Shown here: positions 14,491 through 22,914 of the stretch, piece by piece
Numbering within the stretch: the stretch's first letter is position 1
Layout: each line of letters starts with the position of its first letter
Source of the DNA: Chitinimonas sp. BJB300
GTDB lineage: Bacteria; Pseudomonadota; Gammaproteobacteria; Burkholderiales; Chitinimonadaceae
Assembly: GCF_002735695.1 (NCBI RefSeq)
Contig: NZ_PDZH01000028.1
Location: 1-42,594, forward strand
Direction of reading: 5' to 3'
DNA length: 42,594 bases
Notes under the pieces: generated by a model
Databases searched by the model: none
Told to the model about the DNA's origin: nothing
The model's input: the letters and a program-made list of their open reading frames with translations, nothing else
Translations under genes and position numbers: made by a program

Positions 14491-16767
14491 ATGAACTTTA
14501 AATCAAAGGCCGTGACGCGCGCAGTGGCTATTGCGTTGGCAAGCGGTTTGTTATCTGGCTTGTCTTATGCGGCTGGCACGTGTGATCCCAAGAATGGGAT
14601 AAGAACCATTGGCGTGGAAGTTGCCGCGAAGTCGGATAACTACGGTGATGGTACTTACAACTTTGGCTATGCGATGGTGCAGTGTGTCAACGGCGTGATT
14701 ACCGCTGTTACAGACACCGATGCGCAAGGATTGCCGTCCGCTATGGAAAGCCAACTCAAAGCGTTGAATATGCGGCGCTACTATGCAAATAGCTGCAAAA
14801 CGCATCAAGTCGCGGTACACAATAATTTCAAAGGCATCATCAACGGTGTTGATTTTTCTGGCGCAACTGCGCCGAAATCCATTCCCGGCATGCTGTTTTT
14901 TGAAGATGCCCATGCCAAGTGCAGTGTTGGTGCACCAGCCGCTGGCGACAATCTTGTCAATATCAACCTAGGTGAGACTTGCGGCGAAGATGCGACGCAA
15001 CCTACCGTTGCTCAGTGCGCCAACCCCATTCAACCAGGCACGGGCAATAAATATCAAAAAGAAGTGGATTACCAAGGCGCGGGGGCAAATCGGCTTAGCG
15101 TCATTCGGCATTACAACAGTCTGAATGGGCTATGGAACGACGCCAATATCAAACGCTTTGCCAAGTTTGAAAAGAAACCCAACTCGTTGCCGGGTGGCGT
15201 CATTGTTTATCTCAATGGCGAAGAACCGGGTGGCGGTACCGGCCCGGTCGATCCAGGCGTCCCAACGACGCCAAGCAATGGCGTGGATGTGGGTGAAACC
15301 TGGCAGGCCATGCGCGGCGACGGCAAAGTCATCAGCTTCCCCTTGGTGGGTGGCGGTGCCGACCACAATGGTGTGGGCTATACCCTGCAAATCACGGCAG
15401 ATCGTCTGCAACTCACCACGCCAAGCAACGCGGTCGAGCTTTACGACCTGAGCAATGGCCGCTTGTTGAGTGTGCAGCATCTTGACGGCTATACCCTCAC
15501 CTACGCTTATGATGCGGCCGGCAAGCTGACCACGATTACCGACAGCAATGCACGGGTGCTGACTTACACCTACGATGCGCAAGGCCGTCTGGCGTCCATC
15601 AAAGACCCCGCCTTGCAAACCATTGCTTATGGCTACGATGCGGCAGGCAAGCTATCGACCGTAACCTATCAGGACGGTAAGTCGCGCCAGTACCTGTATG
15701 AAGATACCCGCTTCCCGAATGCCCTCACCGGCATCAAGGATGAAGCCGGCATTCGCTTCGCCACCTGGGCTTATGATGCGCAAGGCCGCGCCATCAGCAG
15801 CGAACACAGCGGCGGCGTTGAAAAAGTCACCGTCAGCTATCCCGATAGCACCCAGGCAACGGCGGTGAATGCACTGGGCTTGACGACCACCTACGCGTTC
15901 CAGAGTGTCAAAGGCAAGACGGTCCTCAAAACCCTTACCGAGTCCTGCCCAACCTGCACGACCACTACCCAGCAGTTTGAGGTGGACGCGAATGGTTTGC
16001 AGACAAAGCTGACCGATCGGATGGGCGTTGCCACCCAATTCCAGGCCGATGCCGTGCGACGGCTGGAAACCCAGCGTATTGAAGCCGCCGGCACCCCGAT
16101 TGCTCACACGACGACAACCGAATGGCACCCGACATTCCGTTTGCCAGCCAGCATCACAGTGCCCGGCAACCGTACCGACTTTACTTACGATGCCAAGGGC
16201 AATCTGACAGCGAAGAAGGTCACGGACCTGACCAACAATGCCACCTATACCCTGCGCTGGGATTACGACGCACAGAATCGGATTACCGCCAGTACCAATG
16301 CAGTCGGTGGCATCTCCCGCTACACCTACGATGCTGCCGGCAACGTTGCCAGCGTGACCGATGCTGCCGGGTCTGTTACCCGCTACACCCAGTACAACGC
16401 CGATGGTTTGCCGCTGAGCATCACCCGTCCGAATGGCGTAGTGGTCACCCTGGCCTACGATCCACGTGGTCGCTTGATCAGCCAGAAGGTCGGCGCACTC
16501 ACCACCACCTATAGCTACACCGCCACTGGTTTGCTTGGCAGTGTCAGTACCCCTGATGGGCAGCAACTGACCTACACCTATGACGATGCCCGCCGCTTGG
16601 TTGGCGTGCGCGACAAGCTCGGTAGCACGATTCGCTATGTGTTGGATGCCTTGGGCAACCGTACCTTAGAAGAAGTCAGCGATGGCAATAGCAACGTCAG
16701 TGCGCTCACTAAGCGCATTGATGCCGATTTGCTGGCCAACACCCAACCTTTCCCCCAAGCGAGCTAA
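14491..16767 (+). CDS. Secreted RHS-repeat protein, N-terminal half of a split RHS
   Basis: A 758-aa protein. Start MNFKSKAVTRAV (second of two nearby ATGs) has AAGGA 9 nt upstream and begins a Sec signal peptide ending LSGLSYA. A cysteine-containing N-terminal region (to about residue 175) is followed by a DUF6531-like segment (YQKEVDYQGAGANRLSVIRHYN), a proline-glycine linker, and about 400 residues of YD repeats (YAYDAAGKLTTITDSNARVL type). RHS repeats build a hollow beta-cocoon around a toxin. This protein stops at TAA right after a YD segment, without core or tip; the next gene continues the repeats 3 nt later. It probably works with that protein. Confidence 0.88.
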   Translation: MNFKSKAVTRAVAIALASGLLSGLSYAAGTCDPKNGIRTIGVEVAAKSDNYGDGTYNFGYAMVQCVNGVITAVTDTDAQGLPSAMESQLKALNMRRYYANSCKTHQVAVHNNFKGIINGVDFSGATAPKSIPGMLFFEDAHAKCSVGAPAAGDNLVNINLGETCGEDATQPTVAQCANPIQPGTGNKYQKEVDYQGAGANRLSVIRHYNSLNGLWNDANIKRFAKFEKKPNSLPGGVIVYLNGEEPGGGTGPVDPGVPTTPSNGVDVGETWQAMRGDGKVISFPLVGGGADHNGVGYTLQITADRLQLTTPSNAVELYDLSNGRLLSVQHLDGYTLTYAYDAAGKLTTITDSNARVLTYTYDAQGRLASIKDPALQTIAYGYDAAGKLSTVTYQDGKSRQYLYEDTRFPNALTGIKDEAGIRFATWAYDAQGRAISSEHSGGVEKVTVSYPDSTQATAVNALGLTTTYAFQSVKGKTVLKTLTESCPTCTTTTQQFEVDANGLQTKLTDRMGVATQFQADAVRRLETQRIEAAGTPIAHTTTTEWHPTFRLPASITVPGNRTDFTYDAKGNLTAKKVTDLTNNATYTLRWDYDAQNRITASTNAVGGISRYTYDAAGNVASVTDAAGSVTRYTQYNADGLPLSITRPNGVVVTLAYDPRGRLISQKVGALTTTYSYTATGLLGSVSTPDGQQLTYTYDDARRLVGVRDKLGSTIRYVLDALGNRTLEEVSDGNSNVSALTKRIDADLLANTQPFPQAS

Positions 16768-16770
16768 GTC

Positions 16771-19182
16771 ATGCCATTCCGCTCCCGCCCACTTCTGCTG
16801 GCGCTGGCCGCCGCGTGCGTCATGTTGACGCCGGTCACCGCCACCACGATTTACAGCAAAGATTACGAATACGACAAACTGGGTCGCCTGCAAAAGGAGA
16901 TTTATCCTGATGGCGGCTGGGTCAGCTACGGCTATGACCCCAATGGCAACCGTACCGAAGCCCGTGACAACCTTGGCCGGGTTACGACTTATACCTATGA
17001 CGGGCATAACCGCCTGAGCAGTGTGACTGATCCAGAGCGTGGTGTGACCCGTTATGGCTATGACAGCCTGGACAACATCACCAGCGTCACCGACCCACGC
17101 GGCTTAGTCACCAGCTACCAGCACGATGCCTTGGGCAATGTGCTGCAAATTACCAGCCCCGATACAGGTGTTACCAAATTCACCCGCAATGGTGTGGGCC
17201 AGGTGCTTACCCATACCGATGCCAAGAACCAACTCACCCAGTATGAGTACACACCGGGCGGCCAGCTTAACAAGGTCACCTTCGCCGATGGCAAGGTGCA
17301 AACCTATGCCTATGGGGCCAATGGCGTTCCTGGCGCGGGCATGGTTACCGAAGCAACCGACCCTAGTGGCAAGATCGTCTACACCTATGGCCCACTCAGC
17401 CGCGTTGCTACGGAAAAGCGTTCCATCTGGAACAAGGACTACACGACTGGCTACGGCTATGACGACAAAGGGCGCTTCAGCCAGTTGACCTACCCGAGTG
17501 GTCGCGTGGTGACTTATTCCTACAACGATGTCGGGCAAGTCAACAAGATCACGACCAAGCAAGGCACCGAGCCCGAGAAGATCGTTATCCAGAACCTCGC
17601 TTACCGGCCTTTCGGTGCGGCAAAGTCCTGGACCTGGGGCAATGGCGAAGTTCGTACCACTGAATACGACAATGTGAACCAGATCACCAGCTACAGCATG
17701 GGTGATAGCACGGTCACGTTGACGCATGACACCGCAGGCCGCATCACTGGGCAAAGCATCAGTGGCGGTTGGTGGGAGCGTATGTTGCAGCGACTGGGCT
17801 TACCGGTAGGGCAACGTGCCAGCTATGCCTATGACAAGCTGGACCGCCTGACTGAATGGAAAGACGGCCGTAGCATCCTACGCAGAGGGCTGGCCTTCGA
17901 GCCCAGCGAAGGCTATGGCTACGACGCCAACGGCAACCGCACCTCACGCCGTAGCGACGATATGGTGTTCAAGCAGGATATTGAAGCCGGCAGCAATCGG
18001 CTTAAAGCTGCGTCCTTACCGGATGGTGCCAACCCTGTTTTCCAATACGACGCCAACGGCAGCCGTATCAGTGGCGGCAACAACTACACCTATGATGTCC
18101 GCGGCCGGCTAGTTGAAGCGTCGGGCGCACAGTTCACCCTGAATGGCTTGGGCGAACGGGTAGCCAAGACTTACCAAGGCACCACCACGGTATTTCATTA
18201 CGACCAAGGCGGCAGGCTGATTGCCGAGTCGAACCAACTCGGTGTCACGAAGCGGGAATACATTTATCTGGGCGACACCCCCGTAGCCTTGGTCGACAAC
18301 GGCATGGACATCCGTAACATCCATTCCGATCACCTTGGCACGCCACGACTGGTCACGGACGCTACCAAGCACGCGATCTGGTCCTGGCAGCTGGGCGAGC
18401 CGTTTGGTGCTACCGATGCGGAAGAAGACCCGGAAGGCACTGGTGCCAAGTACACCTTCAACCTGCGCTTCCCTGGTCAGTACTTCGACAAGGAAACCGG
18501 CCACCACTACAACTATTTCCGCAATTACGACCGCAAGAATGGCCGGTATCTGGAATCTGACCCGATTGGGTTGGCAGGTGGGATCAATACGTTTTCATAC
18601 GTGGGTAATAATCCTCTGTCCTATGTTGACCCAGATGGTTTATCCCGCGTTAGAGTTGCACCTCCTAGTCAGTCCGGGCCATCTCTTGAGAATGTACGTG
18701 CAGCCCGTGAAGTTCAGCGTCTGACAGATATTATTCGCCAAGCCCAACCTAACTATAGTTATTCCACCGCTTCGGCACCAGGCACAGGTACATATGGTTA
18801 TAAGGATGTTGAACGCCTGACAAATTACCTACGGGATTTGTTAGCAAGACAAAATAATGCTCAGTGTTCACGATCCTATGAGCAATATGTAAAGTATGCT
18901 CGTGGCTTAGGAGTGCGTAGAGCATGGGAAGACGAAGCCAGTATGGTTAGCAGAACGGGCGAAGGCACCAGACGTTGGACTGAATCCCAATTGGGTGAAC
19001 TACTTTCCAATGGCTCAGTTCGTGGTATGCAAGGCCATCATATTAACAATGTGGCTAATAACCCTGGTATGGCAAGCAACCCTGGAAACGTAAGATTTAT
19101 GACGCCATCGGAACATTTTAATAATGGGCATCAGGGTTCATGGCAAAACCCTTCCGTTGGACCATTGATTAATAGGGAATGA
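16771..19182 (+). CDS. RHS protein with core and GHH-type HNH nuclease tip
   Basis: An 803-aa protein with its own signal peptide (MPFRSRPLLLALAAACVMLTPVTA). YD repeats fill about residues 28-515. The RHS-associated core follows: DHLGTPRLVTD, GQYFDKETGHHYNYFRNYD and YLESDPIGLAGGINTFSYV (about 520-615). After PDGL the sequence becomes AT-richer, the hallmark of an exchangeable tip. The tip ends with MQGHHINNVANNP, NPGNVRFMTPSEH and HQGSW, an HNH/EndoVII-type pattern with GHH signature, so a DNase toxin is likely. The start codon has a weak ribosome-binding site 3 nt after the preceding gene, so translation may be coupled. A SUKH immunity gene follows 1 nt later. Confidence 0.92.
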   Translation: MPFRSRPLLLALAAACVMLTPVTATTIYSKDYEYDKLGRLQKEIYPDGGWVSYGYDPNGNRTEARDNLGRVTTYTYDGHNRLSSVTDPERGVTRYGYDSLDNITSVTDPRGLVTSYQHDALGNVLQITSPDTGVTKFTRNGVGQVLTHTDAKNQLTQYEYTPGGQLNKVTFADGKVQTYAYGANGVPGAGMVTEATDPSGKIVYTYGPLSRVATEKRSIWNKDYTTGYGYDDKGRFSQLTYPSGRVVTYSYNDVGQVNKITTKQGTEPEKIVIQNLAYRPFGAAKSWTWGNGEVRTTEYDNVNQITSYSMGDSTVTLTHDTAGRITGQSISGGWWERMLQRLGLPVGQRASYAYDKLDRLTEWKDGRSILRRGLAFEPSEGYGYDANGNRTSRRSDDMVFKQDIEAGSNRLKAASLPDGANPVFQYDANGSRISGGNNYTYDVRGRLVEASGAQFTLNGLGERVAKTYQGTTTVFHYDQGGRLIAESNQLGVTKREYIYLGDTPVALVDNGMDIRNIHSDHLGTPRLVTDATKHAIWSWQLGEPFGATDAEEDPEGTGAKYTFNLRFPGQYFDKETGHHYNYFRNYDRKNGRYLESDPIGLAGGINTFSYVGNNPLSYVDPDGLSRVRVAPPSQSGPSLENVRAAREVQRLTDIIRQAQPNYSYSTASAPGTGTYGYKDVERLTNYLRDLLARQNNAQCSRSYEQYVKYARGLGVRRAWEDEASMVSRTGEGTRRWTESQLGELLSNGSVRGMQGHHINNVANNPGMASNPGNVRFMTPSEHFNNGHQGSWQNPSVGPLINRE

Positions 19183-19183
19183 A

Positions 19184-19780
19184 ATGACGCCATTTATCGA
19201 ACTTATGGACATAATCGAGAAAGCGAAAGCTTTTGGTTATGACAATTTAAGTAATGGAGTTCGCCTCTATGGTCATGTTCCACATGTTGCAGCAGAAGCG
19301 TGGCTACATACCGTCTATGCGCCTCTTGGGGATGCTCAAATCAGTGAACTGGAAAGCGTAACGGGCAAGAATTTTCCAGACATCTTTAAACAGTTTTTGA
19401 GCATGACAAACGGCCTTAATCTTTTCTCGGGTAGTCTAAGCATTGATGGGCTCCGACAAAACAATGAAAGATTTGGTGACGCGTCTCGTCAACCATTTTC
19501 CATAGAGACCCCGAATGTCTATGAGAAGCCAGTAGGTACGCCAGATACACACTTAAGTATTGGTGGGTACAAATATGATGGATCTAGACTGGTAATTGAT
19601 ACGGAAACTTTAAAGGTTTTCCGTTTCCCTCAAACCGAAGCACAGCCAGTATTGAATGAGTGGCCTAGCTTTTGGGACATGTTATTGTCTGAGGCTAAGC
19701 GGTTGTCCCTTCAATTTGATAATGAAGGTAAAAGAATCAACCCCAAGGAACCAACAATACCTTCCACACTAAACGCATAA
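19184..19780 (+). CDS. SUKH (SMI1/KNR4) immunity protein
   Basis: A 198-aa cytoplasmic protein. The family core is visible at about residues 48-85: LGDAQISELESVTGKNFPDIFKQF-type sequence then LSMTNGLNLFSGSLSIDGL. The later IGGYKYDGSRLVIDTETLKVFRF strand pattern and a C-terminal helix (WPSFWDMLLSEAKRL) also fit. SUKH proteins neutralise nuclease tips of polymorphic toxins by direct binding. It starts 1 nt after the RHS stop with AGGGA about 6 nt upstream, so it is the cognate antidote of the GHH nuclease tip. Confidence 0.9.
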   Translation: MTPFIELMDIIEKAKAFGYDNLSNGVRLYGHVPHVAAEAWLHTVYAPLGDAQISELESVTGKNFPDIFKQFLSMTNGLNLFSGSLSIDGLRQNNERFGDASRQPFSIETPNVYEKPVGTPDTHLSIGGYKYDGSRLVIDTETLKVFRFPQTEAQPVLNEWPSFWDMLLSEAKRLSLQFDNEGKRINPKEPTIPSTLNA

Positions 19781-19818
19781 GTCCATTCGACTGAATGTTT
19801 CGCAGTAAGAAGTAAATC

Positions 19819-19850
19819 GCCGGTGCCGGAGAAATCCGCACCGGCTTTTT
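19819..19850 (+). terminator. Rho-independent terminator after RHS-SUKH operon
   Basis: Perfect 8-bp stem gccggtgc / gcaccggc, 11-nt loop, T5 run. It ends the split-RHS and SUKH transcript. Confidence 0.88.
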
Positions 19851-19895
19851 ATTAGCTATTGAACTGGCTTAATCTAATTACTCGAATTAAGCACT

Positions 19896-19925
19896 CCCAC
19901 CTCCGGTACCGTGGTGGGCGCTTTT
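19896..19925 (+). terminator. Possible second terminator hairpin
   Basis: Stem cccacc / ggtggg with an 11-nt loop containing ggtacc, followed by cgctttt. It lies about 45 nt after the first terminator; it may be a backup, or a remnant of an older cassette end. Confidence 0.4.
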
Positions 19926-19991
19926 CCCATAAAGGTATCATTTAAAGATGCCTGGAACGGTATGTATGAATCTTGATTGGAACCCAACTCG

Positions 19992-20960
19992 ATGCTGAAA
20001 GAACTGACTTTTGAATCTGCCGCGCATTTTCTATCCATGTTGGTGGATATGGGTGATTCGTACTACCGCTATGGCGACCAACTTGCAGAACGCGGGTTTG
20101 TCGCTTTCCAGGCAAACTTGAATTTATTCGAAGGACTTGCCAAAGACCAGCATGAACTTGATTTGCATAGGGAACTTGAGAAAGAGCGTGCCAAGGAGAA
20201 TTTTGCGAATCCGTTCCATACATTTTTTGAACTGGAAGGGCGTTTAGCTTATCGTTCCCCTTATAAGTCCGCGCTCTTAGAAGAGCTGCGAACCAAAAAT
20301 GAACCTAGGATTGAGTTGAGACTGAATCCAAAGGTCAGAGATGATGAGTGGAATCTCCTGATGGGTCCTTGCAGGAGAGCTTATGAGCAACTTGACTATG
20401 CCATAGCAGATGCCCGTCGCCACTCTTGCCAAGTAGAATTTCGAAAACTGAGGGCTGCGGAAATAGAACGCCACTTGCCACCACCACATACGCGGATACG
20501 TGGTGGAAATGAAGAATCCCGTGATTTTGCTTATGAAGTTTTTGGCAAGGGACTGGCGCGATTTGGCTTTACTGCTAATCCGAAGCTTTCCACCAAGACT
20601 GCCCGATTCTTTACAAAACCGCTGGTAGATGAATGGATCATTAATATGACGATGATTAATGATTCTTGGGGGAATTTGGAAGGGGGGTATGAAATCATTG
20701 ATGGGGTGCAGCACTGGGACCCCAAGAATGCACACTTTCGTATGGATTTAAGGCGTAGCAAACAGAAGAGCTTATTTCATAAGAAACTTGCTGTTCTTCC
20801 TTTGAGCTTCGCCAATATGTCCCCTCTTGGCGAGCATCAATACACTTCCTATATGGATATGGATGAATTAGCAGTCGGGTTATTAGGTTATACGGAATTC
20901 TATGGGCTCATAGCAAATAACCTTGAGACTCGCCTAATTGAAGGTCTATCGGAACTTTAA
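19992..20960 (+). CDS. Hypothetical protein downstream of the RHS-SUKH pair
   Basis: A 322-aa soluble protein, start MLKELTFESAAHF; a TTG 15 nt upstream in frame is also possible. It has no signal peptide or membrane segment. The middle is strongly charged and helical (ELDLHRELEKERAKENF), with a basic patch (RRAYEQLDYAIADARRH). No family is recognised. The base composition is AT-richer than the RHS genes and resembles the immunity genes. Its place next to a toxin cassette suggests an accessory or immunity function, but two hairpins separate it from the SUKH gene, so it is probably transcribed separately. Confidence 0.65.
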   Translation: MLKELTFESAAHFLSMLVDMGDSYYRYGDQLAERGFVAFQANLNLFEGLAKDQHELDLHRELEKERAKENFANPFHTFFELEGRLAYRSPYKSALLEELRTKNEPRIELRLNPKVRDDEWNLLMGPCRRAYEQLDYAIADARRHSCQVEFRKLRAAEIERHLPPPHTRIRGGNEESRDFAYEVFGKGLARFGFTANPKLSTKTARFFTKPLVDEWIINMTMINDSWGNLEGGYEIIDGVQHWDPKNAHFRMDLRRSKQKSLFHKKLAVLPLSFANMSPLGEHQYTSYMDMDELAVGLLGYTEFYGLIANNLETRLIEGLSEL

Positions 20961-20962
20961 CC

Positions 20963-21190
20963 TCATTCACAATAATAGTTATCAGTCTGTATATGATCCG
21001 GCTGGTAGAATTGGTCAGCTGCAGACATAGATTGCCCTTCGGGGCAGTCAAGCTGCCCCTTGCGGATCATGTGCATGGTTTCGATACCGGCAATTATCCT
21101 GGCGGCCGAACGAAAGTCCTTGAATCCGAGCATCGGTCGCGTTTGTGATTTCCCAAAATCCAACCGAATTATCCAGGCGCTTCCTGCCTT
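20963..21190 (-). pseudogene. IS6-family transposase, 3' remnant
   Basis: On the minus strand, codons from about 21150 read TRPMLGFKDFRSAARIIAGIETMHMIRKGQ and then SMSAADQFYQ, the characteristic C-terminus of IS6/IS26-family DDE transposases (PMLGFK...GIE...M.RKGQ). Upstream the frame breaks; a second frame gives only a faint trace (LDNSV for the usual LNNIVEQDH). The catalytic core is absent. It marks past recombination in this toxin-rich stretch. Confidence 0.8.
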
Positions 21191-21360
21191 TGGTCCGTCC
21201 TAACCTGGGCAACTGCGTACAGCGGTAATTTGGCAAACCAGCCGGTTTCTCTCCAAATCAAACGACAAATAATTCGGCAAGCGCTACGGTTGGAGTGTGG
21301 CTCGCTACAGGTGTTCATCTCAGTACTTTTCGCCAGTCTGGTCTCAAATCTTAATTACAT

Positions 21361-21630
21361 CTAGTTAGAATGTTTTGCCAAAACAATACCATTTATTGAC
21401 GTGGAAATAATGAGAAGCAGAAGCATTAGTTTCCGCCAGTTGTTTGTTCCACGCATTATGGGCATGAAATACAACCTATATTTTCCATAGGCTAATCTAA
21501 CATCTTCTAAATAGCCAACAAGAAACCATATATAACCAATCAGCCCTCGTCCAACCTCACCATCCAGTCCATAGAATGAAACAAAAAAAGCCAATAGCCT
21601 ACCTAGTTCAAAGCAAACTGTAACCACCAT
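21361..21630 (-). CDS. Small membrane protein, probable orphan immunity
   Basis: An 89-aa protein. The ATG at 21628-21630 has AAGGA 8 nt upstream; a longer reading from a TTG at 21648 is less likely. Hydrophobic stretches are LGRLLAFFVSFYGL, LIGYIWFLVGYL and LMLLLLIISTSINGIVLA, so about three membrane helices. No family is recognised. Small AT-rich membrane proteins in RHS tip regions are often immunity proteins for membrane- or periplasm-acting toxins; that role is inferred from place only. Confidence 0.55.
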   Translation of the reverse strand: MVVTVCFELGRLLAFFVSFYGLDGEVGRGLIGYIWFLVGYLEDVRLAYGKYRLYFMPIMRGTNNWRKLMLLLLIISTSINGIVLAKHSN

Positions 21631-21701
21631 ATTATTTTCCTTGAACAATTATTTAGCACTATTTTTCGAACTGGGTGTGCAGTGATGACAATCTCATCCT
21701 T

Positions 21702-21723
21702 TGAATAGAAAGCTATTTCAAAC
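21702..21723. repeat. 22-nt direct repeat, copy 1
   Basis: tgaatagaaagctatttcaaac, matching copy 2 at 22311-22332 with one mismatch. Each copy covers the 3' end and stop of a minus-strand membrane-protein gene (21713-21994 and 22322-22582), which suggests cassette duplication or insertion at this point. Confidence 0.7.
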
Positions 21724-21994
21724 CGAGGTGCTCATCTAAACGTTTTTTGCTGTCCATCTCAAAGCGATATCGTTTTATCCAAAACCTAATAAAAAGACAC
21801 GTCATTCCAATCGCAAAGATACTGCCTAAGATAAGCATACTCATGATCCTTTTCTCCCCTATATTCAACCCAATATATTGGAACAAATACGCAAACCCGA
21901 GAAATGAGTAACATCCAGCAATCGAAATTAAATATGCGATCAAGACCTGAGTGAATATTGGATGATAAACCACGAAGTGGATGTACGAGCGCAT
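21713..21994 (-). CDS. Small membrane protein, probable orphan immunity
   Basis: A 93-aa protein with a GAGGA about 10 nt before the ATG. Two strong hydrophobic helices are visible (VLIAYLISIAGCYSFLGFAYLF and MSMLILGSIFAIGMTCLFIRFW), then a basic/charged cytoplasmic tail (KRYRFEMDSKKRLDEH). No family is recognised. The gene end carries the 22-nt repeat shared with 22322-22582. An immunity role is inferred from context. Confidence 0.6.
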   Translation of the reverse strand: MRSYIHFVVYHPIFTQVLIAYLISIAGCYSFLGFAYLFQYIGLNIGEKRIMSMLILGSIFAIGMTCLFIRFWIKRYRFEMDSKKRLDEHLGLK

Positions 21995-22039
21995 TATGGT
22001 ATGTCCTCATTGCTAACTGCTGGTACTAAAACCTGCGGA

Positions 22040-22313
22040 GCTTGAAAACGCAGTTGTTGGCTGATGCCCAACCGAGCCACTGGCACCAACCTAAACCCCG
22101 CAAAACGACGAGGATTACCCCGATGATGGGCCACCAGCATGGTGGAACCCCGAGGAAGACTCCGGTTTAGACGCACCGCCACCCTTTGATGCGGGTTATT
22201 TCGACCACTGCGCCGAATCCGGCCCACCTGAATGGTGGACCGACCGGGATGTGTGCGTGCATCTAGACGGAAACGCCGACTGGGTGCGTTGTGATGGTGA
22301 CTTGGGGCTATGA
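22040..22313 (+). pseudogene. Decayed plus-strand gene end, 'GPPxWW' copy 1
   Basis: In one frame the stretch reads DYPDDGPPAWWNPEEDSG, then SGPPEWWTDRDVCVHLDGNADWVRCDGD, and stops with TGA (22311-22313). The same frame is closed by TAA shortly upstream with no start codon between. A neighbouring frame (LLADAQPSHWHQPKP) seems to carry the earlier part, so a frameshift is likely. The last 93 nt are repeated at 23681-23773. The parent gene family is not recognised. It runs antisense to the flanking membrane-protein genes. Confidence 0.5.
22221..22313 (+). repeat. 93-nt imperfect direct repeat, copy 1
   Basis: Matches 23681-23773, with most bases identical up to the last 20 nt. Both copies encode PPxWWTDRDxC...LDGNADWVRC followed by a stop. 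Confidence 0.75.
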
Positions 22314-22332
22314 ATAGAAGGCTATTTCAAAC
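22311..22332. repeat. 22-nt direct repeat, copy 2
   Basis: Second copy of the repeat at 21702-21723 (one mismatch). Here it joins the end of the decayed GPPxWW fragment directly to the 3' end of the membrane-protein gene at 22322-22582. Confidence 0.7.
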
Positions 22333-22582
22333 AGTTGATGACTATCAAAACTAAATAACTAAAGCTTGCCATCCCCCCAGCAAAAAAATAAATCCAATCT
22401 GCATTTTCTGCTGGATGTTTGTCTTTTAAGTACAGCGTCCAGTACGTTTGAGAGAATCCAGACAATCCCAACGCAACAATTAGCATGGTAATGAAATTAT
22501 CATCTCTAATAGCTTCTAGCCCTAGTATTATAAAAAACACCCAACAAAAGATTGGATGACCAATTTTTATTAACAGACTCAT
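22322..22582 (-). CDS. Small membrane protein, paralogue A of a tandem trio
   Basis: An 86-aa protein with three hydrophobic segments (PIFCWVFFIILGLEAI, NFITMLIVALGLSGF and WIYFFAGGMASFSYLVLIVI). It shares with the next two upstream genes the plan P-x-F near the N-terminus, an LG...N..L/M..ALG..G..Q segment, a hydrophilic loop and a last hydrophobic hairpin. It starts 1 nt after the stop of paralogue B and is therefore co-transcribed with it. Family unknown. Tandem paralogous immunity genes are common in polymorphic-toxin loci; the role is inferred. Confidence 0.6.
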   Translation of the reverse strand: MSLLIKIGHPIFCWVFFIILGLEAIRDDNFITMLIVALGLSGFSQTYWTLYLKDKHPAENADWIYFFAGGMASFSYLVLIVINCLK

Positions 22583-22583
22583 C

Positions 22584-22850
22584 TCACATCCAGGTTCGTA
22601 AAAGATAACCTAATGCAAAGATGTAATAGGCTGCTGCTGCACCTATGGTGAGGCCAAAAGAAAACTTCCAATAACGACTACCTAAACTTGGTTTAACAAC
22701 GTTCCTCCATTGGCTTTGCGCCATCCCTGGAAAGCCTAAGCTAAGTCCGATCATAAGTAAGTAGTTTTTTGACTCAACTGCAATAATTCCTAATGAGAAG
22801 AACGCTATCCAGCTAAAAGCAGGATAAAGAAAATCAATTAAATACTTCAC
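22584..22850 (-). CDS. Small membrane protein, paralogue B of a tandem trio
   Basis: An 88-aa protein, GTG start with AAGG about 8 nt upstream. The segments YPAFSWIAFFSLGIIAVE and YLLMIGLSLGFPGMAQSQW align by eye with paralogue A (HPIFCWVFFIILGLEAI; MLIVALGLSGFSQTYW) and paralogue C (SPIFFTMILVVFGV; FIVELGLAGGVQSTY). The last hairpin (FGLTIGAAAAYYIFALGYLL) completes three to four membrane helices. Function unknown; an orphan immunity role is likely. Confidence 0.62.
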   Translation of the reverse strand: MKYLIDFLYPAFSWIAFFSLGIIAVESKNYLLMIGLSLGFPGMAQSQWRNVVKPSLGSRYWKFSFGLTIGAAAAYYIFALGYLLRTWM

Positions 22851-22914
22851 TTGTTACTAGCCTTCCAATAGTAAGCTATGTATTGATCTGCATAGGACAG
22901 ACTATTTCTAAAAG

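Noticed and set aside
15652-16566. 304-codon minus-strand frame within the first split RHS gene
   Set aside because: Antisense shadow of YD repeats.
21994-22227. 77-codon minus-strand frame between two membrane-protein genes
   Set aside because: Arginine/proline-rich shadow of the decayed plus-strand GPPxWW fragment.
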